Assembly (NCBI GenBank): GCA_030595845.1
Contig: JAUVCL010000085.1
Coordinates: 1 to 8,186, forward strand
Direction of reading: 5' to 3'
DNA from: Campylobacterota bacterium
GTDB taxonomy: Bacteria > Campylobacterota > Campylobacteria > Campylobacterales > Sulfurovaceae
Length of the DNA stretch: 8,186 bases
Positions 6,681 through 8,186 of the stretch are shown here, piece after piece. Numbering within the stretch: the first letter of the stretch is position 1; every line of letters begins with the position of its first letter. The notes below the pieces were generated by a model. The model did not search any database, had not been told where the DNA came from, and saw only the letters and a list, made by a program, of their open reading frames with translations. The position numbers were made by a program, and so were the translations under genes.

Positions 6681-8186
6681 TTATATGGTTTCAAATAATG
6701 TCTGAACCGGAGCCAATACATATCCCATTTTTTTATATCCTATCATTCTCTTATTGAAACTACTTTTTAACATTGGGACTGAAGAATCAATAAAATCTAT
6801 GGCAAGACATTGTTGTCCTTTTCTACCAATTCTTCCCAAGTATTGAATAATACGTTCTGGATAAGAAATTGGCATGGTAAAAATAATTGTATCAAGATGA
6901 CCAATATCAATACCTTCACCAATATAACTGCTTGTTGAAAGAATAATAGAAGCATCTTCTGTCTTTTCAAACTGCAACCTCTTCTCTTTTGCTTTTAATC
7001 CACCATAAAGCAATACAGCATCAATTCCTTTTGCTTCCAACATATGCCATAGAATATTCAAATGTTCTACACGCTCACTCAGCACCAATATCTTTCGTTT
7101 TGGATGTTTCATCATTTCATCAATTATTTGTCTATTACGCATTTCATCTTCTGTAATTTCACCAAGCATCATGCTAAAATGATCCATAAAAGTATCATAT
7201 TGGGTTGTAATAGTTTTTAGCGTATGTTTAACTGTACTCTTTCTTACAGACTCATGTACTATATCTCCACACTGCAAGTACATGATTGCTTCCATCCCAT
7301 CTTTACGTTTGGGTGTTGCACTCAAGCCTAATACATATTTCCCTTTAAACCTTTTAAGTGGTATTTCAAAGGATACTGCAGGCATATGATGCGCTTCATC
7401 AATGATGATCTGCGAATATTCTTCAATCAATTCTGGTCTGTTCTTCAATGACTGTAAGGTAGCAACATCAAGATTTCCATTGAGCTTTTTCTTTCCTTTA
7501 CCTAATATCCCTATGGATTTTATATCTATTTTGAAATATTCACTTAATCTCTTACTCCACTGCTCTAAGAGTACTGTCTTGTGTACCAAAATAAGTGTAG
7601 CCACCCTACGCTCTGAAATAATCGCTGAAGCCACTGCTGTTTTACCAAATCCAGGAGGTGCAATTAACAAAGAATAATCATTGCGTAATATCTCTTTTTT
7701 TGCTTTTATTTGTTCATTTCGAAGTTCTAAGAAAAATTCTTGTGCAGGTATTTTACTATTTAGTCTCTTATCTTCAATACTCATATGAACTCTGTGCTTT
7801 TTAAAAAACACTTTGAGTTTTCCATACAATCCACGAGGTAAAATAATATAGCGTTCATTCAAGTCATAGGTTGAGACAACACGTGGTGTATTGAATGTTG
7901 ACAACCTCTGTCTTTGACGCATAAAGAATTCAGGATTGTAAAATGAAGCCATACGCTTGAGTAAATTGAGTAATGTTTTAGACAATACTGCTTTTTCGAT
8001 ATAAATAGCATCATACAGAACAAGATGTATCGATTTTGGAACCACAAGTTTTTCTTGCTTTATTTCCCATGGCATCAAAGATGTTGACTCAGTCAATCTT
8101 GCATAATCAGAAATTACCCTCTGTAATTTATGAGATGAAACTTTTTTAACATTCTGTAATACGCCCCATTGGTCTACATAGGGTTG
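6681..8186 (-). CDS. TOTE-type primase-helicase protein, C-terminal part (complete SF2 helicase)
   Basis: The frame stays open to the window edge, so 501 C-terminal residues are visible and the true start lies beyond 8186. The TTG at 8094-8096 is an internal leucine codon. Residues below count from the edge. QPYVDQWGVL (1-10) matches the junction after the archaeo-eukaryotic primase domain of TOTE conflict-system proteins. Residues about 50-150, including YIEKAVLSK, NPEFF and PRGLYGKL, match their linker. The SF2 helicase core is intact: Walker A GFGKT (179-183), motif Ia LVHKTVLLEQW (200-210), DEAH (263-266), SAT (289-291), LQCGD (304-308), motif V with IGEGIDI (422-428), and motif VI QYLGRIGRKG (448-457). 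ATP-driven DNA or RNA unwinding coupled to primase-like synthesis in defence is inferred from the family. It converges on the GGDEF-EAL gene, and any partner genes lie off-window to the right. The SF2 call is certain; the TOTE assignment is by recalled family pattern. Confidence 0.85.
   Translation of the reverse strand, partial: QPYVDQWGVLQNVKKVSSHKLQRVISDYARLTESTSLMPWEIKQEKLVVPKSIHLVLYDAIYIEKAVLSKTLLNLLKRMASFYNPEFFMRQRQRLSTFNTPRVVSTYDLNERYIILPRGLYGKLKVFFKKHRVHMSIEDKRLNSKIPAQEFFLELRNEQIKAKKEILRNDYSLLIAPPGFGKTAVASAIISERRVATLILVHKTVLLEQWSKRLSEYFKIDIKSIGILGKGKKKLNGNLDVATLQSLKNRPELIEEYSQIIIDEAHHMPAVSFEIPLKRFKGKYVLGLSATPKRKDGMEAIMYLQCGDIVHESVRKSTVKHTLKTITTQYDTFMDHFSMMLGEITEDEMRNRQIIDEMMKHPKRKILVLSERVEHLNILWHMLEAKGIDAVLLYGGLKAKEKRLQFEKTEDASIILSTSSYIGEGIDIGHLDTIIFTMPISYPERIIQYLGRIGRKGQQCLAIDFIDSSVPMLKSSFNKRMIGYKKMGYVLAPVQTLFETI

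Noticed and set aside
7402..7677. Plus-strand reading frame of 91 codons inside the helicase gene
   Set aside because: It is antisense to conserved helicase motifs I to II, so it is a shadow of that coding region.
8094..8096. TTG as the start codon of the helicase gene
   Set aside because: The frame is open upstream to the window edge, those residues match the family, and no ribosome binding site precedes the TTG.

Overview
The window is AT-rich and reads like the chromosome of a member of the Campylobacterota (formerly Epsilonproteobacteria), perhaps a Sulfurovum- or Sulfurimonas-like sulfur or hydrogen oxidiser. The grounds are base composition, short AT-rich intergenic gaps, TATAAT-type -10 boxes without clear -35 boxes, and a membrane-anchored GGDEF-EAL gene next to a molybdopterin oxidoreductase. 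This assignment is an inference. No rRNA or other phylogenetic marker is present.

Left part, minus strand. The window opens with the first 38 codons of a probable DedA-family membrane protein (1-116), which has its own promoter. Next is a two-gene operon transcribed leftward from a promoter near 2873: a periplasmic HlyD-like adaptor (2061-2852), then, 26 bases on, a 593-residue cytoplasmic molybdopterin oxidoreductase (253-2034). The oxidoreductase has an intact N-terminal 4Fe-4S motif, a probable cysteine ligand to Mo, no Tat signal, and no electron-transfer partner in view.

Middle part, plus strand. A divergent gap (2853-2999) separates that operon from a secreted DUF4403-type protein (3000-4523). 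An 85-base gap follows. It carries a perfect 9-bp inverted repeat that overlaps a TATAAT box, in front of a c-di-GMP gene (4609-6486). The product of that gene has about six membrane segments, an intact GGDEF domain without an inhibitory I-site, and an apparently active EAL domain. The 194-base gap after it holds three hairpins, one followed by five T's as in an intrinsic terminator.

Right part, minus strand. The reading frame at 6681-8186 is not a free-standing helicase. It stays open through the right edge of the window. Its first visible residues (QPYVDQWGVL) and the whole helicase part match the primase-helicase proteins of the TOTE conflict systems, in which an archaeo-eukaryotic primase (AEP) domain precedes an SF2 helicase. 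Only the end of the primase domain and the complete helicase are visible; the primase catalytic part and any partner genes lie beyond position 8186. This is the best candidate for an unusual biological system here. The other genes look like ordinary housekeeping or signalling genes with no evident link to it.
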